64,000 nt of DNA from an uncultured Subdoligranulum sp. GTDB lineage: Bacteria; Bacillota; Clostridia; Oscillospirales; Ruminococcaceae. The stretch spans positions 1,604,481-1,668,480 of the forward strand of contig NZ_OZ007030.1 in the NCBI RefSeq assembly GCF_963931595.1. Direction: 5' to 3'. Shown piece after piece: positions 1-8,725 of this stretch (the stretch's first letter is position 1; every line of letters starts with the position of its first letter). The notes under the pieces are model-generated. The model was not told the origin of the DNA, did no database searches, and saw only the letters and a list, made by a program, of their open reading frames with translations. The position numbers and the translations under genes are program-made.

Positions 1-1175
1 CCTTGTCGGCCACCCCCATCCCCCGCACGCTGAACATGGCTCTTTCCGGCATCCGGGATATGAGCACCATCGAGCAGCCCCCCTTCGAGCGCCAGCCGGT
101 GGAAACCTACGTGCTGGAATACGACGAGGGCATCGTCTCGGAGGCCATCCGCAAGGAGCTGGCCCGGGGCGGGCAGGTCTACTACCTGCACAACCGGGTG
201 GACACCATCAACGAATGCGCCGCCCGCATCGGCAAACTGGTGCCGGGGGCCCGCATCGGCATCGCCCACGGCAAGATGACCGAGGAACAGATCTCCTCGG
301 TGTGGCAGCAGCTGCTGGACAACGAGATCGACGTGCTGGTCTGCACCACCCTCATCGAAACCGGCGTGGATGTGCGCAACTGCAACACCCTCATCATCGA
401 AAACGCCGACCGCATGGGCCTTTCCCAGCTGTACCAGCTGCGGGGCCGGGTGGGTCGTTCCTCCCGCAAGGCCTACGCCTACTTCACCTTCACCCGGGAC
501 AAGGTGCTCACCGAGGTGGCCGCCAAACGGCTTTCGGCCATCCGGGAGTTCACCGCCTTCGGGTCGGGGTTCCGCATCGCCATGCGGGATCTGCAGATCC
601 GCGGCGCCGGCAGCCTTCTGGGCCACAGCCAGCACGGCCACATGGAGGCCGTGGGCTATGATCTCTATGTGAAGATGCTGGGCCAGGCCATCGCCACCGC
701 CCGGGGCGAGACCCCAGCCCCCGACAAGAGCGACTGTCTGGTGGATATCTCCATCGACGCCTACCTGCCGGAGGACTACATCCCCGACCCCGCCGGGCGC
801 ATCGAGGCCTACAAGCGCATTGCGGCCATCGAAACCACCGCCGACGCCGAGGACGTGCTGGACGAACTCATCGACCGGTACGGCTCCCCGCCCAAGAGCG
901 TCCAGGGGCTGGTGGATGTGTCGCTGGTGCGGGTCACCGCCGCTCGGGTGGGCATTGTGGAGATCGTGCAGCGCAACGATCTTCTGATCCTCTACTCCGA
1001 CGTGATCGGCCCCCAGCAGCTGGCCGCCGTCATGGACCAGTATCCCCACCGGGTGCTCTACAACGCCCTGGGGCGGCCCTATTTCAGTCTGCGCGTCCAG
1101 AAAGGGGAAAACCCGCTGGTGCTTTTGCGGGATGTGGTCACCCTGCTGCCCGGCGCCACCCCCGCCGCTTCCTGA
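1..1175 (+). CDS. mfd: Transcription-repair coupling factor Mfd, C-terminal part (5' end outside window)
   Basis: Mfd is the ATP-dependent DNA translocase that removes stalled RNA polymerase and recruits UvrA. Only about the last 390 codons are present. The reading frame is open from the first bases and begins inside helicase motif III ([19 protein letters not shown]), so the start lies upstream of the window. Further along come motif V ([11 protein letters not shown]) and motif VI ([12 protein letters not shown]), then the [14 protein letters not shown] region and the C-terminal TRCF domain D7. The combination of RecG-like helicase motifs with this C-terminal domain separates it from RecG. 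The gene ends at a strong bidirectional terminator shared with the convergent glycosyltransferase gene. No frameshift or missing motif is seen in the visible part. Confidence 0.95.
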   Translation, partial: LSATPIPRTLNMALSGIRDMSTIEQPPFERQPVETYVLEYDEGIVSEAIRKELARGGQVYYLHNRVDTINECAARIGKLVPGARIGIAHGKMTEEQISSVWQQLLDNEIDVLVCTTLIETGVDVRNCNTLIIENADRMGLSQLYQLRGRVGRSSRKAYAYFTFTRDKVLTEVAAKRLSAIREFTAFGSGFRIAMRDLQIRGAGSLLGHSQHGHMEAVGYDLYVKMLGQAIATARGETPAPDKSDCLVDISIDAYLPEDYIPDPAGRIEAYKRIAAIETTADAEDVLDELIDRYGSPPKSVQGLVDVSLVRVTAARVGIVEIVQRNDLLILYSDVIGPQQLAAVMDQYPHRVLYNALGRPYFSLRVQKGENPLVLLRDVVTLLPGATPAAS

Positions 1176-1185
1176 TTCCGGCAAC

Positions 1186-1219
1186 AAAAATCCCGGCTCC
1201 TGTGGAGCCGGGATTTTTT
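1186..1219. terminator. Bidirectional terminator, mfd / glycosyltransferase
   Basis: A 14-15 bp stem (1186-1200 with 1205-1218) has a TGTG loop. Its A-rich and T-rich flanks give a U-tract in both directions. The glycosyltransferase stop codon lies at its edge. Confidence 0.9.
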
Positions 1220-2171
1220 ATTGCTTGGTTTCAGGCTGCCCCGGGGCCGCCGTGGTGCTGCGGATGACGTACTGGGGGCTTTTGTTCATCGTCATGTACA
1301 TGCGGCCCACGTACTCTCCCACCAGGCCCAGCATCATCATGAGGATGCCGTCCAGCAGCAGCACGATGGCCACAATGCTGGACCAGCCCGCGTCGATCTG
1401 ATCCAGCAGGATGATCTTGCGCACCACGATGATCACCGCAAACAGAAAGCCGATCAGCGAGAAGGCCACGCCCATCACGGTGGCCACCCGCAGCGGCTTC
1501 ACCGAGAAGGCGGTGAACCCGTTGAGCCAGAGCCCCAGCAGCTTGAAGAAGGTATAGCCGCTCTCCCCTTCCGCACGGTCCTGGTGGTCGATGGGGATAT
1601 TCTTGAACCGGCAGGTGGAACGCACGGCCAGGCCGTCCACATAGGGGAAGGGATTGTCGCATTTGACCATCTCGTCGATGATGAACCGCCGGGCCGCATA
1701 GTAGCTGGCCATGTAGAGGTCCTTGGGCTTGCCCATGAGCCAGGTGGCCATCCAGTCGTTGACCCTGCTGCCGAAGTTGCGGAAGGCACTGTGGTGCTTG
1801 GACGGGTAGCTGGCATAGACCACGTCGGTGTCCTCGTCCAGGGCGTCGATGAGGCGGAACATCTCGGCGGGCGGCGTCTGGCCGTCGTCGTCGAGACTTA
1901 CCACAATGTCCCCGTGCACATGGCGGTAGCCCGCCATCAGCGCCGAGGCCTGCCCGAAGTTGCGGGACATGCAGATGCCGAAGATCTGCGGGTCCTCCTG
2001 TTTCAGGCGGCAGATCTCCCGCCAGGTATCGTCGGCGGGGTTGTCGTTGACCAGAATGATCTCGTACTCATAGCGGCCGTCCGCCTCTACGGTCTGCCGG
2101 ATCTGCCGGGCCACCGCGCCGATGGTGGCCGCGCTGTGGTAGCAGGGAATGACAAAGCTGAGCAGTTGCAT
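1218..2171 (-). CDS. Family 2 glycosyltransferase, polyprenyl-phosphate sugar transferase type
   Basis: A 317-residue membrane-bound GT2 enzyme of the DPM1/GtrB/ArnC type, which usually moves a sugar from a nucleotide donor to undecaprenyl phosphate. The N-terminus has the GT-A fold opening (LSFVIPCYHSAATI, then ILVNDNPADD) and the metal-binding SLDDDGQTP (DxD). Two membrane helices near residues 230-255 and 265-295 form the C-terminal anchor typical of GtrB-like proteins. The start at 2171 was chosen because GAGGAAGG lies about 10 nt upstream; a longer upstream extension would overlap the previous gene and has no ribosome site. It follows the ATP-grasp gene by 22 bp, so the two are co-transcribed. 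Donor and acceptor cannot be told from sequence. Confidence 0.85.
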   Translation of the reverse strand: MQLLSFVIPCYHSAATIGAVARQIRQTVEADGRYEYEIILVNDNPADDTWREICRLKQEDPQIFGICMSRNFGQASALMAGYRHVHGDIVVSLDDDGQTPPAEMFRLIDALDEDTDVVYASYPSKHHSAFRNFGSRVNDWMATWLMGKPKDLYMASYYAARRFIIDEMVKCDNPFPYVDGLAVRSTCRFKNIPIDHQDRAEGESGYTFFKLLGLWLNGFTAFSVKPLRVATVMGVAFSLIGFLFAVIIVVRKIILLDQIDAGWSSIVAIVLLLDGILMMMLGLVGEYVGRMYMTMNKSPQYVIRSTTAAPGQPETKQ

Positions 2172-2193
2172 GAAATGCCGTCTTTCCTTCCTC

Positions 2194-3333
2194 TTATTTT
2201 TCCATCCAGGTGCAGATGCGCGCCGGGTCCTCCGCGGCAAAGATGTAGTAGCCGAACCGGGTGGAGGAATCCGTCACGATGTGGTCCATGGGGTCGATGG
2301 GGCTTTCCTCCACCAGGGTGATGCCCGGCACGGCGCGCAGGGCTTCCCGCCGTTCCAGGTCCCGGGGACCGAACACAAACTGAATGCCGCAGGCCCCGTG
2401 ATGGGGCCCGGGGGTCAGGTCCGGGGCCTGGCCCAGGGCGATCTGCACCACCATCCCCACAAAATCCAGCCCGGTGGACAGCGGCACCAGATGGCTGCCG
2501 ATGCAGTCGCCGCCCATCCGGCCGCCGATCTCGATGAGGCGGATGTTGCCCGCCGCGTCGATCTTGAGTTCACTGTGGGAGGCGCCGTTTTGGATCTCCA
2601 GCGTGTTCAGCGCATGGAAGACCGTCCGGCGCACCTTTTCCCGCATGGCATCGGTCAGCGGGGCCGGTTCCATGTGGCCGGTCTCTATGTACATGGGCGC
2701 TCCCGTGGTGTATTTGAGGGTGATCTGCAGAAGATGATGCTCTCCTTTCCAGGAGATACACTCCACGCTGTACTCCTGCCCGGTGGCGAACTCCTCCACC
2801 AGGGCCATCTTCTCAAAGCTCTGCTCCCGGGCACGGGCAAGGGCCGCCTGCAGCCCCGCCGGGCGGTTCACCTCGGTGATGCCGCGGCTGCCCGAACGGT
2901 CGGTGGGTTTGACGATCAGCGGATACTGCATGCCCTCCAGCACCGAAAGATCGGTTCCGGGAGCGATGAGCACCGACCGCGGGGAGGGGTCCCCCGCCGC
3001 CGCAAAGGCTTCCCGCATCTTGTGCTTGTTGGTGGATTTCTCGCAGCAGCGCATGGTGTTGCCGGTCAGGCCCAGCTTTTCCGCCACGTAGTTCACCGTG
3101 ATGGCCGCCAGGTCGCTGGCAATGGTGCAGATGCCGTCGATGCCGATCTCGCGGCATTTTTCCAGGATGGCGTCCTTCTCCACAATGCTGATGGGATAGA
3201 AATGGTCCGCCATCTTCTCCCCCACATCGTCCGCCGCCCAGGCAAACACGTGGGTTTCACACCCCATATCCTTCGCTTTCTGAATCAGCGGCGCCTGCAG
3301 ATAGGACGCGCCGATAATCGCCAGTCGTTTCAT
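2194..3333 (-). CDS. ATP-grasp domain protein (carboxylate-amine ligase-like)
   Basis: A 379-residue cytoplasmic protein with an N-terminal Rossmann-like preATP-grasp region (MKRLAIIGASYLQAPLI) and an ATP-grasp core. The core shows the ATP-binding loop PLIVKPTDRSGSRGI near residue 140 and the Mg/ATP-binding segment RLIEIGGRMGGD near residue 270. Members ligate a carboxylate to an amine or thiol through an acyl phosphate. Resemblance to the carbamoyl-phosphate synthase-like and amino-acid ligase branches is clear, but the substrate is unknown. It is the first gene of a two-gene unit with the GT2 glycosyltransferase, which suggests a role in making or decorating a surface glycan. A weak minus-strand promoter with a TATAAT box is visible at 3390-3395. 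Confidence 0.8.
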   Translation of the reverse strand: MKRLAIIGASYLQAPLIQKAKDMGCETHVFAWAADDVGEKMADHFYPISIVEKDAILEKCREIGIDGICTIASDLAAITVNYVAEKLGLTGNTMRCCEKSTNKHKMREAFAAAGDPSPRSVLIAPGTDLSVLEGMQYPLIVKPTDRSGSRGITEVNRPAGLQAALARAREQSFEKMALVEEFATGQEYSVECISWKGEHHLLQITLKYTTGAPMYIETGHMEPAPLTDAMREKVRRTVFHALNTLEIQNGASHSELKIDAAGNIRLIEIGGRMGGDCIGSHLVPLSTGLDFVGMVVQIALGQAPDLTPGPHHGACGIQFVFGPRDLERREALRAVPGITLVEESPIDPMDHIVTDSSTRFGYYIFAAEDPARICTWMEK

Positions 3334-3389
3334 TTTCCCGTTCCTTTACCCCGGTCCGCCCGAAGCGGTCTGTTTGTCGTGTACCGTGT

Positions 3390-3395
3390 ATTATA
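3390..3395 (-). promoter_or_regulatory. -10 box of the ATP-grasp/glycosyltransferase unit
   Basis: A perfect TATAAT on the minus strand lies 56 bp upstream of the ATP-grasp start. No good -35 hexamer is seen at 17 bp; only TTCCCA is present. Confidence 0.5.
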
Positions 3396-3430
3396 GCACA
3401 GGCAGCCTCAAATGGGAAGGACCCTTTCTC

Positions 3431-3459
3431 TTGTGTTTTACCGCCTTGCAGGGTATAAT
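3431..3459 (+). promoter_or_regulatory. Promoter of CLC transporter gene
   Basis: TTGTGT at 3431-3436, a 17 bp spacer and TATAAT at 3454-3459. It is 30 bp from the start codon and divergent from the minus-strand unit. Confidence 0.75.
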
Positions 3460-3489
3460 GGTAGGCATTATGAGTGAGAGGATGTTTTT

Positions 3490-4779
3490 ATGCAAACGTT
3501 GCAAACTGCACTGCGCGGCACGGTGCGCTACCTGCGGGTCTGTGTCAAATGGGTGGTGCTGGCGGCCCTGGTGGGCTGCATTACCGGGCCGCTGGGAGCG
3601 GCCTTCGGACTGGCACTGAACTGGGCCAACGCCACCCGCGGCGTCCAGGGCTGGCTGCTCTGGCTTCTGCCGGTGGGCGGCCTGGTCATTGTTTTTTTAT
3701 ACCGCCGGTTTGACCCCCAGGGGGGCGGCTCCACCAACCAGGCCTTTGCCGCCGTGCGGGAGCGCCAGGTGCTGACACTGCGCACCGCTCCGCTGATCTT
3801 CTTTTCCACCGTCACCACCCACCTGCTGGGCGGTTCCAGCGGCCGGGAGGGCGCGGCGCTACTGCTGGGCGGCTCGGTTTCCGGGCAGGTCGGCCGTCTG
3901 CTGCGCCTCAACCGCCGCGACTGCCGCTTCATGACGATGTGCGGCATGGCCGGGGCCTTCTCCGCCATCTTCGGCACGCCGCTGGCCGCCACCGTCTTCA
4001 CCATCGAGGTGGTCAACGTGGGCTCCATGCAGTATGCCGCCCTGCTGCCCTGCCTGGTGTCCGCTTTGCTGGGCGTCTGGATCAGCAGCCAGATGGGCCT
4101 TGCCCCCACCGCTTTTAAGCTGGCCGCCACGGCGGAGCTGAACCCCGTCACCATCGGGCAGGTGCTGCTGCTGGGCGCGCTGCTGGCCGCCTTGAGCATC
4201 GCCTTCTGTGAGCTGCTCCACGCCACCCCCAGGCTGTACGCGAAATTCTTCCCCAACCCCTATCTGCGGGTGGTGGCGGGCGGTATCCTCATCATCGCCC
4301 TCACCAAGCTGCTGGGCACCACCGACTACAACGGCGCCGGCAGCGCGGTCATTGCCGCCGCCATGGCCGGCCAGGCCCTGCCCTGGGCCTTCGCCCTCAA
4401 GATGCTCTTCACCGCCCTGACGCTGGGCGCCGGGTACAAGGGCGGCGAGATCGTGCCCATCTTCTTCACGGGTGCCACCTTCGGCTGCGCCGTGGCCCCG
4501 CTGCTGGGCCTGCCCGCTCCCCTGGGCGCTGCTTTAGGCATGGTGGCCCTCTTCTGCGGCTGCACCAACAGCCCGCTGGCCTCCATCTGCCTGGGGCTGG
4601 AGGTCTTCGGCGGACAGTGCCTGCCCCTGTTTGCCCTGGTGTGCGCTGTCTCCTACATGCTGTCCAGCTATTTCAGCCTCTACCATGAACAGCATTTCCT
4701 GCACTCCAAGCTGCAGATCGGCGGCGTCCGCTTCCAGGAGGGCCGCTGGACCGAAGCTGTCCCCGAGGAGGAAAATTGA
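3490..4779 (+). CDS. CLC-family anion channel/antiporter, CLC-F-like branch
   Basis: A 429-residue polytopic membrane protein with about ten hydrophobic helices. It carries the helix F signature GGSSGREGAALLLGG, holding the gating glutamate, and the helix N signature AGYKGGEIVPIFFTGATFG. Canonical chloride CLCs have GSGIP, GREGP and GxFAP at these sites. Here the first is replaced by a GGGSTNQAF segment and the third by KGGEIVP, which resembles fluoride-exporting CLC-F proteins more than EriC; this assignment is inference. No fluoride riboswitch is visible in the short leader. The start is preceded by GAGAGGA. The gene stands alone on its own promoter. Confidence 0.85.
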   Translation: MQTLQTALRGTVRYLRVCVKWVVLAALVGCITGPLGAAFGLALNWANATRGVQGWLLWLLPVGGLVIVFLYRRFDPQGGGSTNQAFAAVRERQVLTLRTAPLIFFSTVTTHLLGGSSGREGAALLLGGSVSGQVGRLLRLNRRDCRFMTMCGMAGAFSAIFGTPLAATVFTIEVVNVGSMQYAALLPCLVSALLGVWISSQMGLAPTAFKLAATAELNPVTIGQVLLLGALLAALSIAFCELLHATPRLYAKFFPNPYLRVVAGGILIIALTKLLGTTDYNGAGSAVIAAAMAGQALPWAFALKMLFTALTLGAGYKGGEIVPIFFTGATFGCAVAPLLGLPAPLGAALGMVALFCGCTNSPLASICLGLEVFGGQCLPLFALVCAVSYMLSSYFSLYHEQHFLHSKLQIGGVRFQEGRWTEAVPEEEN

Positions 4780-4780
4780 G

Positions 4781-4809
4781 TTGTACCCGAACCTTGAACA
4801 TGGTATAAT
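4781..4809 (+). promoter_or_regulatory. Promoter of the TtcA-like-alr-lepA operon
   Basis: TTGTAC at 4781-4786, a 17 bp spacer and TATAAT at 4804-4809, immediately after the CLC stop codon. GGAGG at 4824-4828 is the ribosome site of the first gene. Confidence 0.8.
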
Positions 4810-4834
4810 GAAACGTTAAGAAGGGAGGACGGTC

Positions 4835-5593
4835 ATGGACGCCATGCAGCATATCACCGGTCTTGTGCGCAAGGCCGTGCAGGACTATGAAATGATCGCC
4901 CCCGGCGACCGCGTTCTGGTGGGGGTCTCGGGCGGTAAGGACAGCGTGGTGCTGACCGTCGCCCTGGGACGGCTGCGGGCCTACCTGGGCGTACCCTTTG
5001 AGGTGCAGGCCGTGACGCTGGACCCCTGCTTCGGCGGGGTGGAAACCGACTACAGCCCGCTGGTAGACCTTTTCGCGGCGGAAGGCATCCCCTACGAGAT
5101 CCGCCGCACCGACATCGGTCCCGTGGTGTTTGACTACCGCAAGGAATCCAACCCCTGTGCCCTCTGCGCCAAGCTGCGCCGGGGCACGCTGCACACCGCA
5201 GCCCAGCAGCTGGGCTGCAACAAGGTGGCGCTGGGGCATCACCTGGACGACGCGGTGGAAACCTTTTATATGAACCTCTGGCGGGAGGGCCGCATCGGCT
5301 GCTTCTCGCCGGTGACCTACCTGTCCCGCCGCGACCTGACGATGATCCGGCCGCTGCTGCTGGCCACCGAGAGCGAGGTGCTCTCCGCCATCAAGCGGGC
5401 GGGTTTCCCGGTGATCAAGAGCCGCTGCCCTGCCGACGGCGTGACCACCCGGGAGGAGACCAAACAGTTTGTCCGTGAATTCAGCCGCAAGGACCCTGCA
5501 TTCCGTCAGAAAACGCTGCACGCCCTGCAGGAAAGCGGCATTGACGGCTGGAAGCCGCTGCACACCGGCCGCAAAAAGGAGTGGTCCAAGTGA
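4835..5593 (+). CDS. TtcA/TtuA-family tRNA thiolation ATPase
   Basis: A 252-residue cytoplasmic PP-loop ATPase that adenylates a tRNA base before sulfur transfer. The P-loop SGGKDS is at residues 32-37. A CxxC pair (C108, C111 in NPCALCAKL) and a third cysteine (C198 in SRCPAD) match the three ligands of the [4Fe-4S] cluster in TtcA/TtuA enzymes. The family either thiolates C32 (TtcA) or makes 2-thiouridine (TtuA). Which tRNA position is used here cannot be read from sequence, so no symbol is given. Its stop overlaps the GTG start of alr, and translation is probably coupled. Confidence 0.85.
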   Translation: MDAMQHITGLVRKAVQDYEMIAPGDRVLVGVSGGKDSVVLTVALGRLRAYLGVPFEVQAVTLDPCFGGVETDYSPLVDLFAAEGIPYEIRRTDIGPVVFDYRKESNPCALCAKLRRGTLHTAAQQLGCNKVALGHHLDDAVETFYMNLWREGRIGCFSPVTYLSRRDLTMIRPLLLATESEVLSAIKRAGFPVIKSRCPADGVTTREETKQFVREFSRKDPAFRQKTLHALQESGIDGWKPLHTGRKKEWSK

Positions 5594-6777
5594 GTGATTT
5601 CATGCTGGAAAAACACTGCTGGGCAGAGATTGATCTGGACGCCCTGCGCCACAACTTTGCCTTTATCAAACGTACCGTCAACGGGCCGGTGTGCGCCGTC
5701 GTCAAGGCGGATGCCTACGGCCACGGCGACATCACGGTGGCCCGGGTGCTGCAGCAGGAAGGCGCCGCCGCCTTTGCGGTGAGCTGCCTTTCGGAGGCAA
5801 AGCACCTGCGCCGCCACGGCATTACGCTGCCCATCCTGATCCTGGGCTACACCGACCCGTCCCAGGCCGCCGTCCTGGCCGACCAGGACATCATCACCGC
5901 CTGCTTCTCCACCCAGTATGCCAAGGCCCTCTCGGAGGCGGCGGTGGCGGCGGGCGTCAGGGTCAAGGTCCACCTGAAAGTGGACACCGGCATGGGCCGC
6001 ATCGGCTTTGCCGCCCGCAGCGACTGGCAGGCCGTGGTAAAAGAGCTGGAAGCGCTCTACGCCCTGCCCGGGCTTTCCATCTGCGGCATCTTCCAGCACT
6101 TCGCGGTGGCGGACAGCGTGAAGCCGGACGCCCAGGACTACACCGACAGCCAGTATGCCCTCTTCCGCCAGGTGGTGGACCGGCTGCAGGCCGACGGCTA
6201 CGACACCGGCACCGTCCACTGCGCCAACTCCGCCGCCCAGCTGCGCCACCCCAAATGGCGCCACGACATGACCCGCGCCGGCATCATCCTCTACGGGCTG
6301 GACCCCAGCGACGAGCTGCACTTCCCCGTGCTGAAGCCGGTGATGACGCTGAAATGTCTTGTGACCTTCGTCAAGGACCTGCTGCCCGGTCAGAGCGTGA
6401 GCTACGGCCGGACCTTCACGGCGAAGGCCCCCATGCGGGTGGCCACCGTCTGTGTGGGCTACGCCGACGGCTACCCCCGGATGCTCTCGGGCACCCAGGG
6501 CCAGGGCCTGATGATGGTCAACGGCCAGCCCGCGCCGGTGCTGGGCAGGGTCTGCATGGACCAGACCCTGCTGGACGTGACCAACATTCCCGGCGTCGGG
6601 ATGGGCGACGAGGTGACGGTCTTTGGCCCCGGCGCTGCCGACACCGCCGACACCATCGCCCGCAAGACCGACACCATCTGCTATGAGATCGTATGCGGCA
6701 TCGCCCGCCGGGTGCCCCGCGTCTATCTGGAAAAGGGAAAAATCTGCAAGATCTGGAACGATTTGGAGGAAAATTGA
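5590..6777 (+). CDS. alr: Alanine racemase
   Basis: A 395-residue PLP enzyme converting L-alanine to D-alanine for peptidoglycan. The PLP lysine is K39 in [11 protein letters not shown]. The second catalytic base is the tyrosine in the C-terminal SYGRTFTA segment, followed by the family signature VGYADGYPR. The GTG at 5590 was chosen as start because AAGGAG lies 7 nt upstream and it overlaps the preceding stop (GTGA). The next gene, lepA, begins inside its stop codon (ATGA overlap at 6775-6779), so the three genes form one tight operon. Length is slightly above the usual 360-390 residues but no domain is added. Confidence 0.95.
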   Translation: MSDFMLEKHCWAEIDLDALRHNFAFIKRTVNGPVCAVVKADAYGHGDITVARVLQQEGAAAFAVSCLSEAKHLRRHGITLPILILGYTDPSQAAVLADQDIITACFSTQYAKALSEAAVAAGVRVKVHLKVDTGMGRIGFAARSDWQAVVKELEALYALPGLSICGIFQHFAVADSVKPDAQDYTDSQYALFRQVVDRLQADGYDTGTVHCANSAAQLRHPKWRHDMTRAGIILYGLDPSDELHFPVLKPVMTLKCLVTFVKDLLPGQSVSYGRTFTAKAPMRVATVCVGYADGYPRMLSGTQGQGLMMVNGQPAPVLGRVCMDQTLLDVTNIPGVGMGDEVTVFGPGAADTADTIARKTDTICYEIVCGIARRVPRVYLEKGKICKIWNDLEEN

Positions 6778-8585
6778 TGGCTCGCGACACCATTCGCAAC
6801 TTTTGTATCATCGCTCACATCGATCACGGCAAGTCCACCTTGTCGGACCGCATGCTGGAGCTGACCGACAGTGTGGACAAACGCACCATGACCGACCAGG
6901 TGCTGGACGACATGGACATCGAGAAGGAGCGCGGCATCACCATCAAGGCCCGGGCCGTCACCATGCGCTACAAGGCCGACGACGGCAAGACCTACGAGCT
7001 CAACCTCATCGATACCCCGGGTCACGTGGACTTCCAGTACGAAGTCAGCCGCAGCCTGGCCGCCTGCGAGGGCGCCGTGCTGGTGGTGGACGCCAGCCAG
7101 GGCGTGGAGGCCCAGACGCTGGCCAACTGCTACCTGGCGCTGGACCACAACCTGGAAGTGGTGCCCATCCTGAACAAGATCGACCTGCCCAGCGCCGACC
7201 CCGACGCCGTGGCCAAGGAGGTGGAGGATGTTATCGGCCTGCCCTGCATGGAGGCGCCCCGGGTGTCCGCCAAGCTGGGCATCGGCGTCAAGGACGTGCT
7301 GGAATGTGTGGTCAAGGACATTCCCGCCCCTTCCGGCGACGCGGACAAACCGCTGAAGGCGCTGATCTTTGACTCCATCTACGACAGCTACAAGGGTGTC
7401 ATCGTCTATGTGCGCATCTTTGAGGGCACCGTCAAGCCCGGCGACACCATCCGCCTGATGAGCACCGGCGCCGAGTTCCAGCTGGTGGAGGTGGGCCACA
7501 TGGGCGCCACCAGCCTGACCCCCTGCGACCATCTGGAAGCCGGCGAGGTGGGCTATCTGACCGCCAGCATCAAGACGGTGCGGGATACCCGGGTGGGCGA
7601 TACCGTCACGCTGGCCTCCAACCCCACGGCGGAGGCGCTGCCCGGTTTCCGCACCGTGACCCCCATGGTCTTCTGTGGCATCTATCCGGCGGACGGTGCC
7701 GACTACCCCGACCTGAAGGACGCCCTGGAAAAACTGCAGCTCAACGATGCTTCTTTAAGCTTCGAGCCGGAAACCAGCGCTGCCCTGGGCTTTGGCTTCC
7801 GCTGCGGCTTTCTGGGCCTGCTCCACATGGAGATCATCACCGAGCGTCTGGAACGGGAGTTTGACCTCAACCTCATCACCACCACCCCCGGCGTACAGTA
7901 CCGGCTGACCCTTACCGACGGCACGGTGGAGATCATCGACAACCCGGCCTCCTACCCCGACCCCACCCGCATCGTCAAGCAGGAGGAACCCTTCGTCAAC
8001 GCCCACATCTACACCCCCAACGACTACGTGGGCCCGCTGATGGACCTCTGCCAGGCCAAGCGGGGTGTCATGGTGGACATGAAATATATGGACGAAACCC
8101 GCGTGGACCTGCACTACCAGCTGCCGCTGGGCGAGATCGTCTACGACTTCTTCGACGCCATCAAATCCCGCAGCCGCGGCTACGCCAGCTACGACTACGA
8201 GTGGGAGGGCTGGCACGAGAGCAAGCTGGTCCGGCTGGACTTTTTGCTCAACGGCGACCCGGTGGATGCCCTGTCCATGATCGTCTTTGCGGACAACGCC
8301 TACGCCAAGGGCCGCCGCATCTGCGAGAAACTGAAGGAGAACATCCCCCGCGCCCTCTTCGAGATTCCCATCCAGGCGGCGGTGGGCGGCAAGATCATTG
8401 CCCGGGAAACCGTCAAGGCCATGCGCAAGGACGTGCTGGCCAAGTGCTACGGCGGCGACATCACCCGCAAAAAGAAACTGCTGGAAAAGCAGAAGGAAGG
8501 CAAAAAGAAGATGCGCCAGCTGGGCAGCGTGACTTTGCCCAGCGAGGCCTTCACCGCCGTCCTGAAGCTGGATTCCGATTCTTAA
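6777..8585 (+). CDS. lepA: Elongation factor 4 (LepA), ribosome-associated GTPase
   Basis: A 602-residue translational GTPase, within the usual LepA length of about 600. The G1 loop AHIDHGKST lies near residue 13, followed by RGITIK (G2), DTPGHVD (G3) and NKIDLP (G4). The C-terminal LepA-specific region is complete and ends near the [10 protein letters not shown] motif. LepA acts on ribosomes during initiation and elongation under stress. The ATG at 6777 overlaps the alr stop codon, and GGAGG stands 8 nt upstream. An upstream in-frame extension inside alr is rejected. A terminator follows directly. Confidence 0.97.
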   Translation: MARDTIRNFCIIAHIDHGKSTLSDRMLELTDSVDKRTMTDQVLDDMDIEKERGITIKARAVTMRYKADDGKTYELNLIDTPGHVDFQYEVSRSLAACEGAVLVVDASQGVEAQTLANCYLALDHNLEVVPILNKIDLPSADPDAVAKEVEDVIGLPCMEAPRVSAKLGIGVKDVLECVVKDIPAPSGDADKPLKALIFDSIYDSYKGVIVYVRIFEGTVKPGDTIRLMSTGAEFQLVEVGHMGATSLTPCDHLEAGEVGYLTASIKTVRDTRVGDTVTLASNPTAEALPGFRTVTPMVFCGIYPADGADYPDLKDALEKLQLNDASLSFEPETSAALGFGFRCGFLGLLHMEIITERLEREFDLNLITTTPGVQYRLTLTDGTVEIIDNPASYPDPTRIVKQEEPFVNAHIYTPNDYVGPLMDLCQAKRGVMVDMKYMDETRVDLHYQLPLGEIVYDFFDAIKSRSRGYASYDYEWEGWHESKLVRLDFLLNGDPVDALSMIVFADNAYAKGRRICEKLKENIPRALFEIPIQAAVGGKIIARETVKAMRKDVLAKCYGGDITRKKKLLEKQKEGKKKMRQLGSVTLPSEAFTAVLKLDSDS

Positions 8586-8595
8586 ACTGTATGGC

Positions 8596-8625
8596 AAGCC
8601 GCGCGGAACACCGTGCGGCTTTTTT
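8596..8625 (+). terminator. Terminator after lepA
   Basis: A roughly 9 bp stem AAGCCGC/GCGGCTT (8596-8604 with 8613-8621) is followed by a run of T. Confidence 0.85.
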
Positions 8626-8665
8626 GTGCGGGGACGGCGCATTTCATTTTGAAATCGGCGCCCCC

Positions 8666-8694
8666 TTGCCATTTTATAGGAAGTAGTGTACAAT
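8666..8694 (+). promoter_or_regulatory. Promoter of glnS
   Basis: TTGCCA at 8666-8671, a 17 bp spacer and TACAAT at 8689-8694. The leader to the start codon is only about 25 nt, too short for a T-box. Confidence 0.8.
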
Positions 8695-8725
8695 AAAGGG
8701 ACACTAAAAATTTGGGGTGCGATTT

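Noticed and set aside
3334..3489. A fluoride riboswitch before the CLC gene.
   Set aside because: The crcB-motif consensus is not seen and the leader after the promoter is only about 25 nt.
8586..8725. A T-box before glnS.
   Set aside because: The promoter lies 32 bp from the start codon, leaving no room, and no T-box TGG-containing loop is present.
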